Origin: Monilinia fructicola
Taxonomy: Eukaryota > Ascomycota > Leotiomycetes > Helotiales > Sclerotiniaceae
Direction of reading: 5' to 3'
Length of the DNA stretch: 64,000 nt
Assembly: GCA_008692225.1 (NCBI GenBank)
Contig: VICG01000006.1
Span: 1,369,501-1,433,500 of the forward strand
Shown here: one piece after another, positions 47,154-57,508 of the stretch
Layout: each line of letters starts with the position of its first letter
Numbering within the stretch: the stretch's first letter is position 1
Notes under the pieces: generated by a model
Databases searched by the model: none
What the model was told of the DNA's origin: nothing
Seen by the model: the letters and a program-made list of their open reading frames with translations, nothing else
Made by a program: the position numbers and the translations under genes

Positions 47154-48653
47154 TCACTCACTCTTCCCTCGAACAAGCGGCATCGGCTTGAACCCCAATG
47201 CTCTTCCATGTACCTGGCCAGCCTGTGGGAAAGCCAAGTTCAACTTCTCATCATTATAAATTGCTTGATGAAAAGGAAGAAGTAGTCTTGGACGGCTCTC
47301 TAGAGCAGGACGCTGTTGACAGACTGTATGAAAATTATCTTCACGGACTACTAGTGCAGGTATAGATTTCGCGTCGCGGAACTTTTTCACCAGGTCCGAA
47401 TTTTCGTGTAACAATTTAGAATGGTAGACACTGTTACGAATGGCCTCCAGAACCTCTGCCAAGTCGACTTTCCATTTAATGCCAAGGGTATGAGACGTGC
47501 AGAATTTCTCAAGAGCTTCTTGATTATCAGGTTTTCTTGGTGACAGGACTGTTGGGTGTTCTGCAATTAACCGTAGGACCATGACTGCGGTTGCCCGGTG
47601 GTTCCCATCAATTATTACGGTCATGTTCTTCCCTCTTTGTACTGGAAGTATAGGATAGGAAGAAACTGCAATTGGTGCAACGCAAAAAGTACCTTCGGAC
47701 TGTGAGTGCTTCTCAATCAAAATCTCTTCAACGATGTGTAGAACGTGTTCTGGTATCGAAAATTCGGAACGAGGTAATCCATCTAACGGTACGTAGGTAT
47801 ATGGTAGCTGTTGATGGCTAGCAAAATGAATGTAGTTCACATTCTCCAACAGCGGGCTGGCTAAAAAGAGCGCTTCTTGAGCCGCTTGTGCCGCTGAAGC
47901 TTGCCATTTCTTTGGTGTCAAAGAAATGCTTGGAGCATTACGTGCCAGTTTCGCAATGGAGCTCATCATATAGATAAATAGGCTCACAGATTTATCTAGC
48001 ACACTCCCTAATCCACCCAATGGGTCTTTGAGGAAGGCAAATATTTGCAAGAAGTTCTTCGTGTATTTGTAGTTTCCTCTGGAGACTTGATGAACAATTT
48101 CCGTCAATGAACTCTCCCAGAGCTTGATACCATAATTATTTGCGATATTGTTCGTCCTGTAGTCGACTGGTGTGGCAATGAAGTCCGACTTTTGATGACC
48201 GAAAACATTCGTCCGTCTTTCTTTTTGTATCTGAGATTTCACCCATCGAATTTCTTCCGCAATACTATTCTTCAGTTGTGGAAGTGTTCCTTTCCAAGCT
48301 GTGAGAACGGAACTACATGACAGGAGGCGTACTACATGAGGGATGCAACTGCTTGGCATACCACGCTCATGTAAATTCTCCAGCATGTAGTTCATTCTGC
48401 CTATTTCAGTTTCCAGATCTCCATAAGTGAGCCATTCTTCACAGGTAAAATTCTTTGCGAAGACTGTCTCGGTCGTCGGGAATAGTCGTGGGGGTCTATT
48501 GTTCAAATTTGAAGCAGCATCGACTACTCGAAGAAGGGCCAAATCTACAAAGTCACTGAACTTGGGATTATCGATATCCAGTGGTAGAGTTCTCGGTACT
48601 GGAGAGATGGCCTGGCCATTTGATGGCTTCTGTTGCTGCGCCTGTGATGCCAT
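47154..48653 (-). CDS. ParB/sulfiredoxin-fold-like protein with DGNHR motif
   Basis: A single 499-codon exon, ATG at 48653. The N-terminal 300 residues are helical and unrecognised. At about residues 335-350 comes VIIDGNHRATAVMVLRLI, which matches the GxHRxxA core of the ParB/sulfiredoxin superfamily, preceded by an FCVAPIAVSSYPILPV strand region. In that superfamily free-serine kinases (archaeal SerK, bacterial SbnI) use a related motif to make O-phosphoserine, from memory of those families; ParB itself is a CTPase and sulfiredoxin a reductase. It sits tail to tail with the PLP-rhodanese gene and head to head with the PTR2 gene. A serine kinase feeding the PLP enzyme is an attractive but untested idea. 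No frame break. Confidence 0.7.
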   Translation of the reverse strand: MASQAQQQKPSNGQAISPVPRTLPLDIDNPKFSDFVDLALLRVVDAASNLNNRPPRLFPTTETVFAKNFTCEEWLTYGDLETEIGRMNYMLENLHERGMPSSCIPHVVRLLSCSSVLTAWKGTLPQLKNSIAEEIRWVKSQIQKERRTNVFGHQKSDFIATPVDYRTNNIANNYGIKLWESSLTEIVHQVSRGNYKYTKNFLQIFAFLKDPLGGLGSVLDKSVSLFIYMMSSIAKLARNAPSISLTPKKWQASAAQAAQEALFLASPLLENVNYIHFASHQQLPYTYVPLDGLPRSEFSIPEHVLHIVEEILIEKHSQSEGTFCVAPIAVSSYPILPVQRGKNMTVIIDGNHRATAVMVLRLIAEHPTVLSPRKPDNQEALEKFCTSHTLGIKWKVDLAEVLEAIRNSVYHSKLLHENSDLVKKFRDAKSIPALVVREDNFHTVCQQRPALESRPRLLLPFHQAIYNDEKLNLAFPQAGQVHGRALGFKPMPLVRGKSE

Positions 48654-49549
48654 TGTTGTGCTAATGGTAATGTAACTGGCTCTTGTGGAGGAAACATCGA
48701 ATTCATAAATCTATCGCTGACAAAATTCTAGACTACATAGTGACATCTTCAACACCTGCGCTAACTAAAAGAAGGTGAATATTGATGCTATTCGGTGTGG
48801 TAAAGATCACTATTCCCCAACTATCCAATTCTCACGAACATGATGTTCAAGGTGTATGATGTTTATTATCTCGCCATCACCCCTGATCTCAGCTACTGGA
48901 AAAAGCCATCAATATACCAATATTCAAGCCCCGGTGACTTCAAGTTGCACAATTCAGTTACGTTATCGTGAACTTCACACGATTTTATCAACAATCTCGT
49001 GAAAGTGTGGTCAATCAATCATAAAAGGCAAATATGGACAACATTTTGGAGTTTCCTGCAGCATAAAATTTTGAAAAGACGCAGCGCCTCATTCACTCAT
49101 CTTACTGTCATCAGATCACCGGACCGACTACAGTACTAGCATATATTTATTACATCTATGAATCTGTCTCTTTACTCGATCATGTCAGATTAGCATTTCA
49201 GCTGTGAGAAACTGTATGCAATGCTTCTCTAGGAACTGCTGTCTTTTCATGGTGGCATGCTGTACTTGTAGTAGGTACCACAAGTCCGCCGAGGATTACC
49301 GGTAATCGGTCATCAGCTGTGAACGTTCAAATGTAACTACCCGATCACCAAATATAACATCAGATTCTGGCTTACTATAGTCATACGATTGTATTAACGA
49401 CACATCCAGAATTTTTTCCTTCCTCAGGTTGAAAAATAATAACCAAATGTAGGTTTACATTCAAGTATTAATTTTTTGTAGCCTGAATATATATTCCGAA
49501 ACCCAATAGCTTCGAAGTCTATCGTACCAACTGCCATTTTCCTAGAATA
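48654..49549. promoter_or_regulatory. Divergent promoter region (ParB-like / PTR2)
   Basis: About 0.9 kb between two divergent genes, AT-rich, likely holding both promoters. A GGTACCACAAGTCC-like stretch near 49275 and a TAATCGG/ATCGG pair near 49303 were noted without assigning a factor. Confidence 0.35.
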
Positions 49550-51440
49550 ATGGAAGGACCATCCGAAGAAAAAAAATTCACGCGCAGTAAGAGTGACTGG
49601 CAAGGCACTCCTAGCATTGAGTCCTTGGCTATCCTTTCATATACCACTACTCCATCCGAAGAAGAGCTAGCAACTCTAAGACGTATGGGTGGTAAAATCG
49701 AAGCCTCTGCATGGCTGGTAGCATTGTTTTCTGGGGCAGAAAGATTTGCATTCTATGCCCTTCAAGCACCATTGCGTAAATAGGTTGAAATCCAAATTCC
49801 TTTGCTCTAGCTAATCCTCATGTGTAGAAAACTACATCCAAAATCCCGCATCGAAATTTGGAAGACCAGGAGCTTTGGGATTGGGGCAATCGTTGGCTAC
49901 TGCCCTTAACTGCTTTCTGATATTGATAGCTTATATAACACCTGTATTCGCTGGAATACTAGCGGATGGTCATTGGGGCCCATATAAAACACTTGTGGTA
50001 TCGTGTTGGTAAGGAAGTATATAACAAGCTTCGTTAGACTCATCCGGCTAACATATGACAGTATCTATCTTTCCGGTGTTCTGTTACTGCTCGTGACATC
50101 TATCCCCCGTGCTATTGAGGCAGGAGCTGGTCTGGGAGGCCTCATCGGATCTTTTGTTCTACTGGGTCTTGGTATTGGGGGTGTAAAATCTAGCGTCGCT
50201 CCTTTTACGGGTACATTCTCCTTTTCCATAAAATCTGAAGGATAAATTGACTAACAAAATTATTTGAAGCCGATCAAGTTAACGGTAACGGAAAGCAACT
50301 CACCATTCTTCACACGGGTGAAAGGGTCGTCATTGACCATGACTTGACGGTAAGACGAGTTTATAGTATTTTCTACTGGTGTACCAATATCGGTGCACTC
50401 TCTGGTCTAGCGAGTACCACACTGGAGAAGTATTTTGGTTTTTGGACGTCGTTTTTACTTGCGTTTGGGGCACTTTCTTTTGGTACTTCGGTGCTCATAC
50501 TAGGCCGGAAAAGATATCGTAAGTTCAAACAATCCTAGCCACCTTTGAACAATGTGTTAATTCGGCAAAAAAGAGTGTAGAAAGCCTGAAGCAAATTTCC
50601 GTGTCAAACTCTTGAGCGCTCTTGCCTGTGCAATAAAAGGAGGGTTCAATCTTGATACTGCGGAACCTGCTGTACAACTCGAAAAATATGGTCGAGCTGT
50701 CCCATGGGATGAAAAATTTGTTGAAGACCTTCGCCAAGCTTTACAAGCTTGCAAAGTTTGGTAACTTTTTCCATTCGTCTAAATTTACCATATCTAACAC
50801 TTCTGGATACAGGGCGATCTATCCCATCGTATGGCTATGCTATCAACAAAATCAAACCAATCTCATATCTCAAGCCGGCCAGATGATCACGTACGGCATT
50901 CCAAACGATGCCACCGCCAGTCTAAACCCTATATTTGTTCTTCTAATTGTACCTCTATTCGAATGTTTCGTATATCCCTCCATGCACAAGATCAAACTCA
51001 CACCTCGGCCCACCGTCCGCATGACCCTCGGTTTCATCCTAATCTCCATCTCCATGGCCCTAGCAACCGGCATCCAACAAGTTGTCTACAACGCGCCTCC
51101 ATGCTACAATCATCCGCTTGAATGTTCCGCCTCCGAAAATGGAAGTAAGCCGAACGAAGCAAGTATATTACTACAACTCCCAATCCATTTCATCAGTGCA
51201 TTGGGCGAGGTATTATGGTCAGTAGCGGGATCTGAATATGCATATAACAAGGCCGCTCCGCATATGAAATCTACATTGCAAGCGGTGACTATGTTGACGG
51301 TTGCGATGGGTTCCGCGCTGGGCCTGGCGATGTCGCCTGTAGCTCACAATCCCAACTTGACGATTTTATTTGCATCGTTTACCGGGGCTATGACTGTCAC
51401 TTCGATGGTATTCGGCTTGCTCTTTTGGAAATGCAATTGA
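49550..51440 (+). CDS. PTR2/POT-family proton-coupled oligopeptide transporter, interrupted
   Basis: Introns 49776-49827, 50009-50061, 50211-50269 and 50761-50812 restore the family sequence: ERFAFYALQAPL, QNYIQNPASKFGRPGALGLG, LADGHWGPYKT (the H1 loop, normally D-x-x-x-GRYKT), GIGGVKSSVAPF, then the central FYWCTNIGALSG and, in the second half, YPIVWLCYQQNQTNLISQAG, SALGEVLWSVAGSEYAY. About 12 TM helices. One region, 50520-50590, does not resolve: after GRKRY the frame meets two TAGs and a shift before PEANFRVKLLSALA; a GTAAGT at 50519 looks like a donor but gives the wrong phase. Either a base is missing or the gene is broken. It would move di- or tripeptides or modified amino acids with protons, fitting a product or precursor carrier for the cluster. 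Confidence 0.8.
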
Positions 51441-51853
51441 AAAATATCTGGAATGTTATCGTTTCCAACCTTGCTGGGAATATCGAATCAGAGCTTTTCA
51501 TTACCTGCCTTGCTGCTTGAACATTACTCCACTCTATCTGTTCTTCATCCATCCACACAAAGAACCACGATTAAACAACTGCTCCATCCGTCCATCCACA
51601 AGACTACGCATCAGAAATCATTTCAATCGCAAACCCCACTTCCAGTCATGGCAAAATTTGTTTTCCTCTTGAGGATGGCCAGGGGTCCCCCTTTCATTAT
51701 TCGCTTGTACACTGTAGCCGCACAATACCCACTTTAAACGGCGTCTCCTGTCCCCACCCTGGAAATCTCTTCCTTATTGCTCCACTTTCGAATTAGAGAG
51801 TTCGAAATGAGGTTATGTACTTTAATAAACCCTAATATGACATTCAAATAACA
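51441..51853. other. 3' flank and spacer
   Basis: Downstream of the PTR2 gene and upstream of the tRNA. Nothing supported. Confidence 0.4.
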
Positions 51854-51942
51854 GGCCTGATAGTTCAGTGGTAGAATTCTTGCTTTGGGTTTGATTTAAT
51901 CTAAGATGTAAGAGGTCTCCGGTTCGATCCCGGATTAGGCCC
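51854..51942 (+). tRNA. tRNA-Pro (UGG) with a 17-nt intron
   Basis: The acceptor stem GGCCTGA pairs with TTAGGCC, followed by discriminator C. D-loop GTTCAGTGGTAGAA, anticodon stem CTTGC pairing with GTAAG, loop TT-TGG-G with anticodon TGG at 51886-51888, and T-arm TCCGG-TTCGATC-CCGGA holding the B box GGTTCGATCC. An intron of about 17 nt (51890-51906) lies at the usual position one base 3' of the anticodon. All stems pair (two G-T pairs). Confidence 0.93.
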
Positions 51943-52268
51943 CTCTAATCTACTTTTTGCTCATCTGGACATTTGGAACCAGAAGCGCAATTTTAGTTTC
52001 GCTGTTTTAGAGTGGAAATGGGTAGCTTGAATAGACAAATAGATAAACAGATATAGATGGATGAACGAAATTTGATATTTTAAATTGCTGTTTAGTAAGA
52101 ATATGTGAATATGATGTTTTATTCTACATCATTGGATACCCACGATGACGAAACATCATTGATTATCATGCCCACATCAAAACCATAAATCATACCCATA
52201 ATATATATCTATACATACGCCTTGCCTGCCCTTTTCTTTCCTTTCCTTTCACTCCCGTAAACTATCCC
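51943..52268. other. Spacer between tRNA and thymidylate synthase
   Basis: AT-rich. Probably contains the tRNA terminator (no long T run directly after the tRNA; a TTTTT lies about 10 nt downstream) and the 3' UTR of thymidylate synthase. Confidence 0.4.
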
Positions 52269-53423
52269 CTAGACACTCATTTTCATATCAATCTTCCCAT
52301 GTGGCTTATACCCCTTGACTTCAAACTCTTCCAGCTTCCACCCATCGACAATCCCACTGCCTCTATCTTCCCTCAGTATTCCCAATTCAGGGAATTCCCT
52401 AGGCTCGCGCTCAAGTTGTATTTTCAACGCGTCAACATGATCAACATAGACGTGCGCATCCCCCATTGTATGGGTAAATGTACCGGGCGTGAGATCGCAA
52501 GCGTGTGCGAGAATATGGGTCAGGAGGGCATAAGAAGCGATATTGAAAGGGACACCGAGCCCCATGTCGCAGGAACGTTGGTAGAGCTGGCAGTGTAGAA
52601 TTCCTTTGGGTTTGGGTTGCGCGTTGGTTGCGCCCGAGGCGTCAGATGGGGAGGTGGAGGCCGGCGCGGGCTTGGGGAAAGAAACGTAGAACTGAGCAAA
52701 CATGTGACAGGGTGGTAAAGCCATCAACTTGATATCAGCCACGTTCCATGCGCTCAAGATGATCCTCCTGTCCCAGGGATTGTTCTTTAATTTCCACACT
52801 ATCTCCGCGAGTTGGTCGACGCCCTGTCCTGTATAATCCGTCTCGGCATCAACGTATTTGGCGCCAAAATGACGCCATTGAAATCCATATACGGGACCCA
52901 GATCTCCTTCAGCTCGGTGAGAGAGGCCAACGGAATCTAAGTAGGCTCTGGATCCGTTCCCATCCCAAATTTTTATGCCGGCGGCAGAGAGGGGAAGGGA
53001 GGAGGTAGAGCCGGATATGAACCAGAGAAGTTCTGCTAGGACAGCGCGAAGAAAGACGCGTTTTGTTGTAAGGAGTGGGAGAATAGGGGTCCCGGTTGAG
53101 GATGTGAGGGAGAATTTTAGAGGGGCAGGGGCGAAGAGGGAGATGGTGCCGGTTCCGGTTCTGTTTGAATTTGTTGTTAGTTGAAATTAGATTTGATAGA
53201 ATTCAAGAAAGATATGGAAAGAAGTCAAATACCGATCAGGACGGTGTTCGCCAGTTTCTAAAATCTCGCGGATTAAATCTAGATATTGATATTCTTCGTG
53301 CTTTTTAGAATTCGAATTAGATGTTGGATTTGTAGATTGAGATTGTATTGATTCGGTAGATTCTTTTGTAGCAGAGAATTCGTGAGGGATGGTGGCGAGC
53401 TCTTCTTCTAATGATGGTGACAT
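52269..53423 (-). CDS. TMP1: Thymidylate synthase
   Basis: ATG at 53423 (minus), one intron 53161-53232, stop at 52269; about 360 residues. After a 50-residue Ser/Asn-rich leader come [45 protein letters not shown], the catalytic CHMFAQF (Cys of the PPCH motif), a short fungal-type insert (Pro/Ser/Ala-rich, about 52620-52670), then [34 protein letters not shown]. These are all the signature blocks of the family. It makes dTMP from dUMP using methylenetetrahydrofolate, in the cytosol or nucleus. The frame is clean. Confidence 0.96.
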
Positions 53424-54178
53424 TTTGAATTATTATCAACTGGTTTTTAATTTTGAGAATTGAGGATTCGAAGATGTCTTATTTCGTGGTTGCAAATAAA
53501 TCCATGGATGTATAAATGGAAATTGATGAGAAGACGCGTTTGGACGCGTAAAGTGATATTTTGGTGGGACTTTGTGCCTGAGGCAATAAATCTAAAACTA
53601 CCTACTCGAGTTATGTCACGATGTCTTCGCTAACTTGGCCAATTAAAAGGGAGGCGAAGAAGGCGAAGAAGGCGGCGATGGCTTGCAATTGTTAATTATT
53701 TATCCAAAGCCGAATGCATTCCACAACTCTGATCTCGCTTGATCAATAATCATCAAAGCCACGAATCGAATGTCAAGACGTTTCCGGTGCATGAGGATGT
53801 TGGACCATTAATAATACATCCAACGATGACAAACGAGAATGAGGGAAGGGACGTACAGTGCCGGTGCATGTGCAACCTTACTGCCGATTCGGTATTATGT
53901 TGGTCGGTATGTCCGTAATACATTTGATCATGAGAAGGTGTTTATCCACGGATTATAATTCAAGTCCGTGGTAATTGACTCATAGATTCGAGGAAATTCT
54001 ATAAGTACCAGAGTTCAGTGAATTCTCCTTCAGATCACTCAACTAATTGGTAATCATCACATATTTTTCCGTTTGCAGTCTACACATTTGGAAAACGTAG
54101 AAAATATAAGATACAACGTCAATTAACGTCAATTCTCTTGATATTCTCTACTTTCCATCCACTATAACATCAGCAAAA
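53424..54178. promoter_or_regulatory. Divergent promoter region (thymidylate synthase / SDR)
   Basis: The TMP1 side contains two ACGCG elements, the core of the MluI cell-cycle box: at about 53533-53544 the sequence reads AGACGCGTTTGGACGCGT. MBF/SBF-type factors use such sites for G1/S expression, which suits thymidylate synthase; this is inference. The rest is AT-rich. Confidence 0.55.
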
Positions 54179-55153
54179 ATGTCCCAAAAAACAGTATTGA
54201 TCACTGGCTGTAGTGAAGGTGGTATTGGAGATGCTCTTGCACAATCTTTCCATCGCAGAGGTCTTCGAGTCTTTGCTACAGCTCGAAATATTCTCAAAAT
54301 TGAACATTTGAAGAAATTAGGACTTGATACTCTCCCTCTAGATGTTACTGACGCAACATCGATCAAAGCTGCTGTAGAGAGAGTCAAGTTGGAAACCGGA
54401 GGAACTTTAGATTTCCTCGTCAATAATTCCGGCGCTGGTATGTCTTACCATGATACGTGGTTGAGCCAGAATATTCCACAATGAATACTCACGCAGAATA
54501 GGATACTCCATGCCACTACTAGATACCGAAGTATCAGTTGCTCAAAAGATGTTTGATGTCAATTTGTTCGCCGTCATCGCTGTAACGCAAGCATTTTCGC
54601 CACTTCTCATCAACTCCAAAGGAACGATTATCAACATCGGCTCAATCGCAGGCCTTTCTCCTTCCTACTGGCAAGGATACTATAACGCAAGTAAAGCAGC
54701 TGTTAATTTGATTACTGATCAACTCCGTGTTGAACTCGAACCTTTCGGCGTCAAGGTCATCCTCGTGATCACTGGTGTGGTAAAGACCAAATTCTTCGAG
54801 AACCAGCCATCGGTAAAACTACCAGATAATTCACTATATGCACCAGCAAGGGATATCGTTGAGCATGCTGCGGCAGGAAATGTTCTATTGGCAAATGCCG
54901 AAGACCCGGATGTTTATGCAAATAGAGTTGTGGAGAACGCTCTGAAGAAACATCCACAGACACATCAGTTGGCTGGAGGTAATTCCTACAGAGTTTGGTT
55001 TGTGGCAACCTTTTTGTGGCACACTATTTGGGTGAGTATTAACTGTTTTTGAACAATTTCGGGCACTAACGAAGTTAGGACTTGATCATGCCGTCGCAGT
55101 GGAATATAGGAGAGTTGAAAAAGAGAATTTTGGCTGCCAAGAAAACCGATTAG
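54179..55153 (+). CDS. Short-chain dehydrogenase/reductase, AYR1-like
   Basis: Introns 54438-54501 and 55032-55078 (47 bp); about 287 residues. Cofactor motif LITGCSEGGIGDALA (TGxxxGxG), NNSGAG turn, NINIGSIAG then the catalytic Y-x3-K in YYNASKAA with the preceding Ser, and a PFGVKVILV strand. The C-terminus has a hydrophobic WFVATFLWHTIW stretch, as in AYR1-type 1-acyl-dihydroxyacetone-phosphate reductases of lipid droplets and ER. It likely reduces a keto-lipid with NADPH. Splicing removes two apparent early stops. Frame clean. Confidence 0.85.
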
Positions 55154-55993
55154 GGATAAGGAGTAATGACTTTTCGGTGCTACAATGATGGGCGAAGGTT
55201 ATAGGCATCAGGCGTTGTTTGATGGTCTGAATTTGAGTATTATAAATCGAATTATGCTACGCTCTTATATTCAAACGTTTCCATGTCACCACCATACCCA
55301 GCTTTTGATATTTCAATGCGTCTCTACATCAAGATCAAGTTTTTCTAGCAAGAAATGTCAATTTAGTCTTCCTATTTCCTACACTACCTCCCACCAAAAC
55401 CTACGCCTCCCGAAGCCGGGCCCGGTCAATCTCATCCTACAATCTCTCAAACCTATCGAGTCAACAGCCTCTGCCCCGCTGAACTCTCCTTATTGCTCAA
55501 CATGAATGGAACCTATTTTAAGATTATCAGAACCCGCCACACAGTTTCTATTTATCAGTCTTCATTTTTCTGTGTATCCTTCCACGTGGTGCGGATCTTC
55601 AGAAGTATATGTAGATCCTTTTGGTAATGGTTCTTAATTGCCATTCTTGAGCTTGATTATCCAAATACACAGTTCCTAACCGTGAAAGCTAGGCTATTTG
55701 TTCTCAATTTTGACACTCTCAACACAATACAACTCTGGCGAGAAGCTCCGGAAGTATTCTACCATGGCACAGTAATCTTCCCATTTCGAGGAGTGAATCA
55801 ATAGATCTTGGGAAGCTCATTCTGGATGAGAATACAGCTGCTAAACCCTGTGCTACATGGTCACGTTCCACCCCAATAAATGAATGGAGTACTTTTGTGA
55901 ATGTCGACGCAGTTTCATTGCTGTACATAGATATTTATTGAAGGGAATACATGGAGCTTTGTTTCTCTATGCCTGTACCTGTTCAGTTCCACT
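55154..55993. other. Intergenic spacer
   Basis: Convergent 3' flanks of the SDR and the first beta-helix gene. Frames here are short and unrecognised. Confidence 0.4.
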
Positions 55994-56976
55994 TCAAGAT
56001 ACCAAAGCTCTTGGGATAATTATCTCGCCATCTCGAATCTTCGCACCAGGCTCGATCATTGCTCCAGCACCGATCTTAACTCTGGATCCAATGATTGCAC
56101 CAACTCCAACCATCACTTCATCACTAATCTCGACATCATCTCCAATGCTCACTTTAACCCCAATCATCGCTTTAGGCTTGATTTTGACTCTATGTCCAAT
56201 CGTTACCTGAGCCCCTATGACTGCATGATTGCGAATATCACGGTTATCCCCAATCCTTGTTTCGGTTCCAATCATCACATTTCCTTTTATTTGGCTAATT
56301 ATGATCTCCAATTTCCGTGTTCATCCCGATCACCACATTGCTCTCCAAATTTGCGTATTTTCCAAGTCTCACGCCTCCCTCCATCCTCACTTCTTCACCA
56401 ATACAAGCTCCATCTCCAGTATTAACAAATTTTGCAATCGTCGTGTCATCGGAGATTCGAACTCTATTCCCAATGCCTGTGTGAGTCCCAATCACCACCC
56501 TGTACCCAATTTTTACATCGTTTCGTTTACATCATAAATTCTGATGAACGGATAAATGTCTGATCTTTCACCAACCATCACATTCTCTCCAATATTGACC
56601 CATTCCTTGAGTATGGTATACGCCCCAATACGTACATTCTTAGCAACCACCGACTCCTTGAGAATTTGCGCATGCTCTTTGATCTCTGTATCCCCTAAGA
56701 TTTCACGCCTTCCTGAAGAGATACTTCTTCTCCAAGCACTACTCCAGATCCAACATAAACGTTTTGGGATAAGAAGCAACCCTCTCCAATTATTATGGAT
56801 TCTAAGCCTCTGCCAAGATCGACCATTCTGTCAAGGATCGCGCCTTTGCAGATAACTATCTCATGACTGAAGGTGGCAATGGAAACGCTGAAAACATAGC
56901 GGACAGTAAATGAACCATGTAAAGAACCCTTTTTCTCTTGGGAGTTGATATCTGGTAGTGGCCATGTGATGATCAT
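55994..56976 (-). pseudogene. Left-handed beta-helix (hexapeptide-repeat) protein, frame-broken
   Basis: The likely start is the ATG at 56976 (minus), beginning MIITWPLPDINSQ; the open frame extends to 57081 only through a GTG. Then come hexapeptide-repeat coils with the [LIV]-G-x-x-x-x pattern: VYVGSGVVLGEEVSL, VRIGAYTILKEWVNIGENVMVG, a run VVIGTHTGIGNRVRI and VKIGAGAMIEPGAKIRDG. It is split over three frames with breaks near 56700, 56515 and 56300, so it is either decayed or misassembled. This fold serves acyltransferases and nucleotidylyltransferase C-domains; no catalytic His block was identified, so function is open. Adjacent to a second such gene. Confidence 0.6.
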
Positions 56977-57081
56977 TTTTACTGTTGGTATTGAAAAATC
57001 TCCGAATGCTGTTGATGAAATTGTTTGTTGTAGGAAAGTAGAAGAAAGAAGGAAAACAGGTACGAACACTCTTTTAAGCAC

Positions 57082-57508
57082 CCATATGCCATAGAATTTG
57101 TTATGACTGGATATTCTTTTGTACTATGAATCATTTGATGAATCAATACTATAATGCGTCCAAGAACTCATGATTATTCCGAGTCTACATTTTCAAGGTG
57201 ACATTGATTCTCAGATTACTAGTAACAAGATTCATCCACGGAATAATTGTGAGTTCTTAGACGTATCATAGTATTGGTTCACCATTTATTCATAATACAA
57301 AGGAAAATCCGGTCACCTTGAAAGTGTAGACTCAGAAACTTCGATACGGTCAGTTCTCAGTATCTAGATTTCAGTCATGTCAAATGCTGAGCATGGCAAA
57401 CTATGAAGACTCAAGAGTTTACAAATCGACGCAGGCGTATTGATATGCATCTACTTTTATGGTGACACGTGAAAGCACATCAAGATGAATCACTCCATGT
57501 CGATTGAA
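57082..57508. repeat. Spacer with interlaced inverted repeats
   Basis: Between the two beta-helix genes. Block X (57134-57180) matches the reverse complement of 57239-57285 with about eight differences in 47 bases, nearly all transitions. Block Y (57181-57203) matches the reverse complement of 57311-57333 with one transition. The order is X-Y-X'-Y', so the arms interlace, not nest. Confidence 0.65.
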
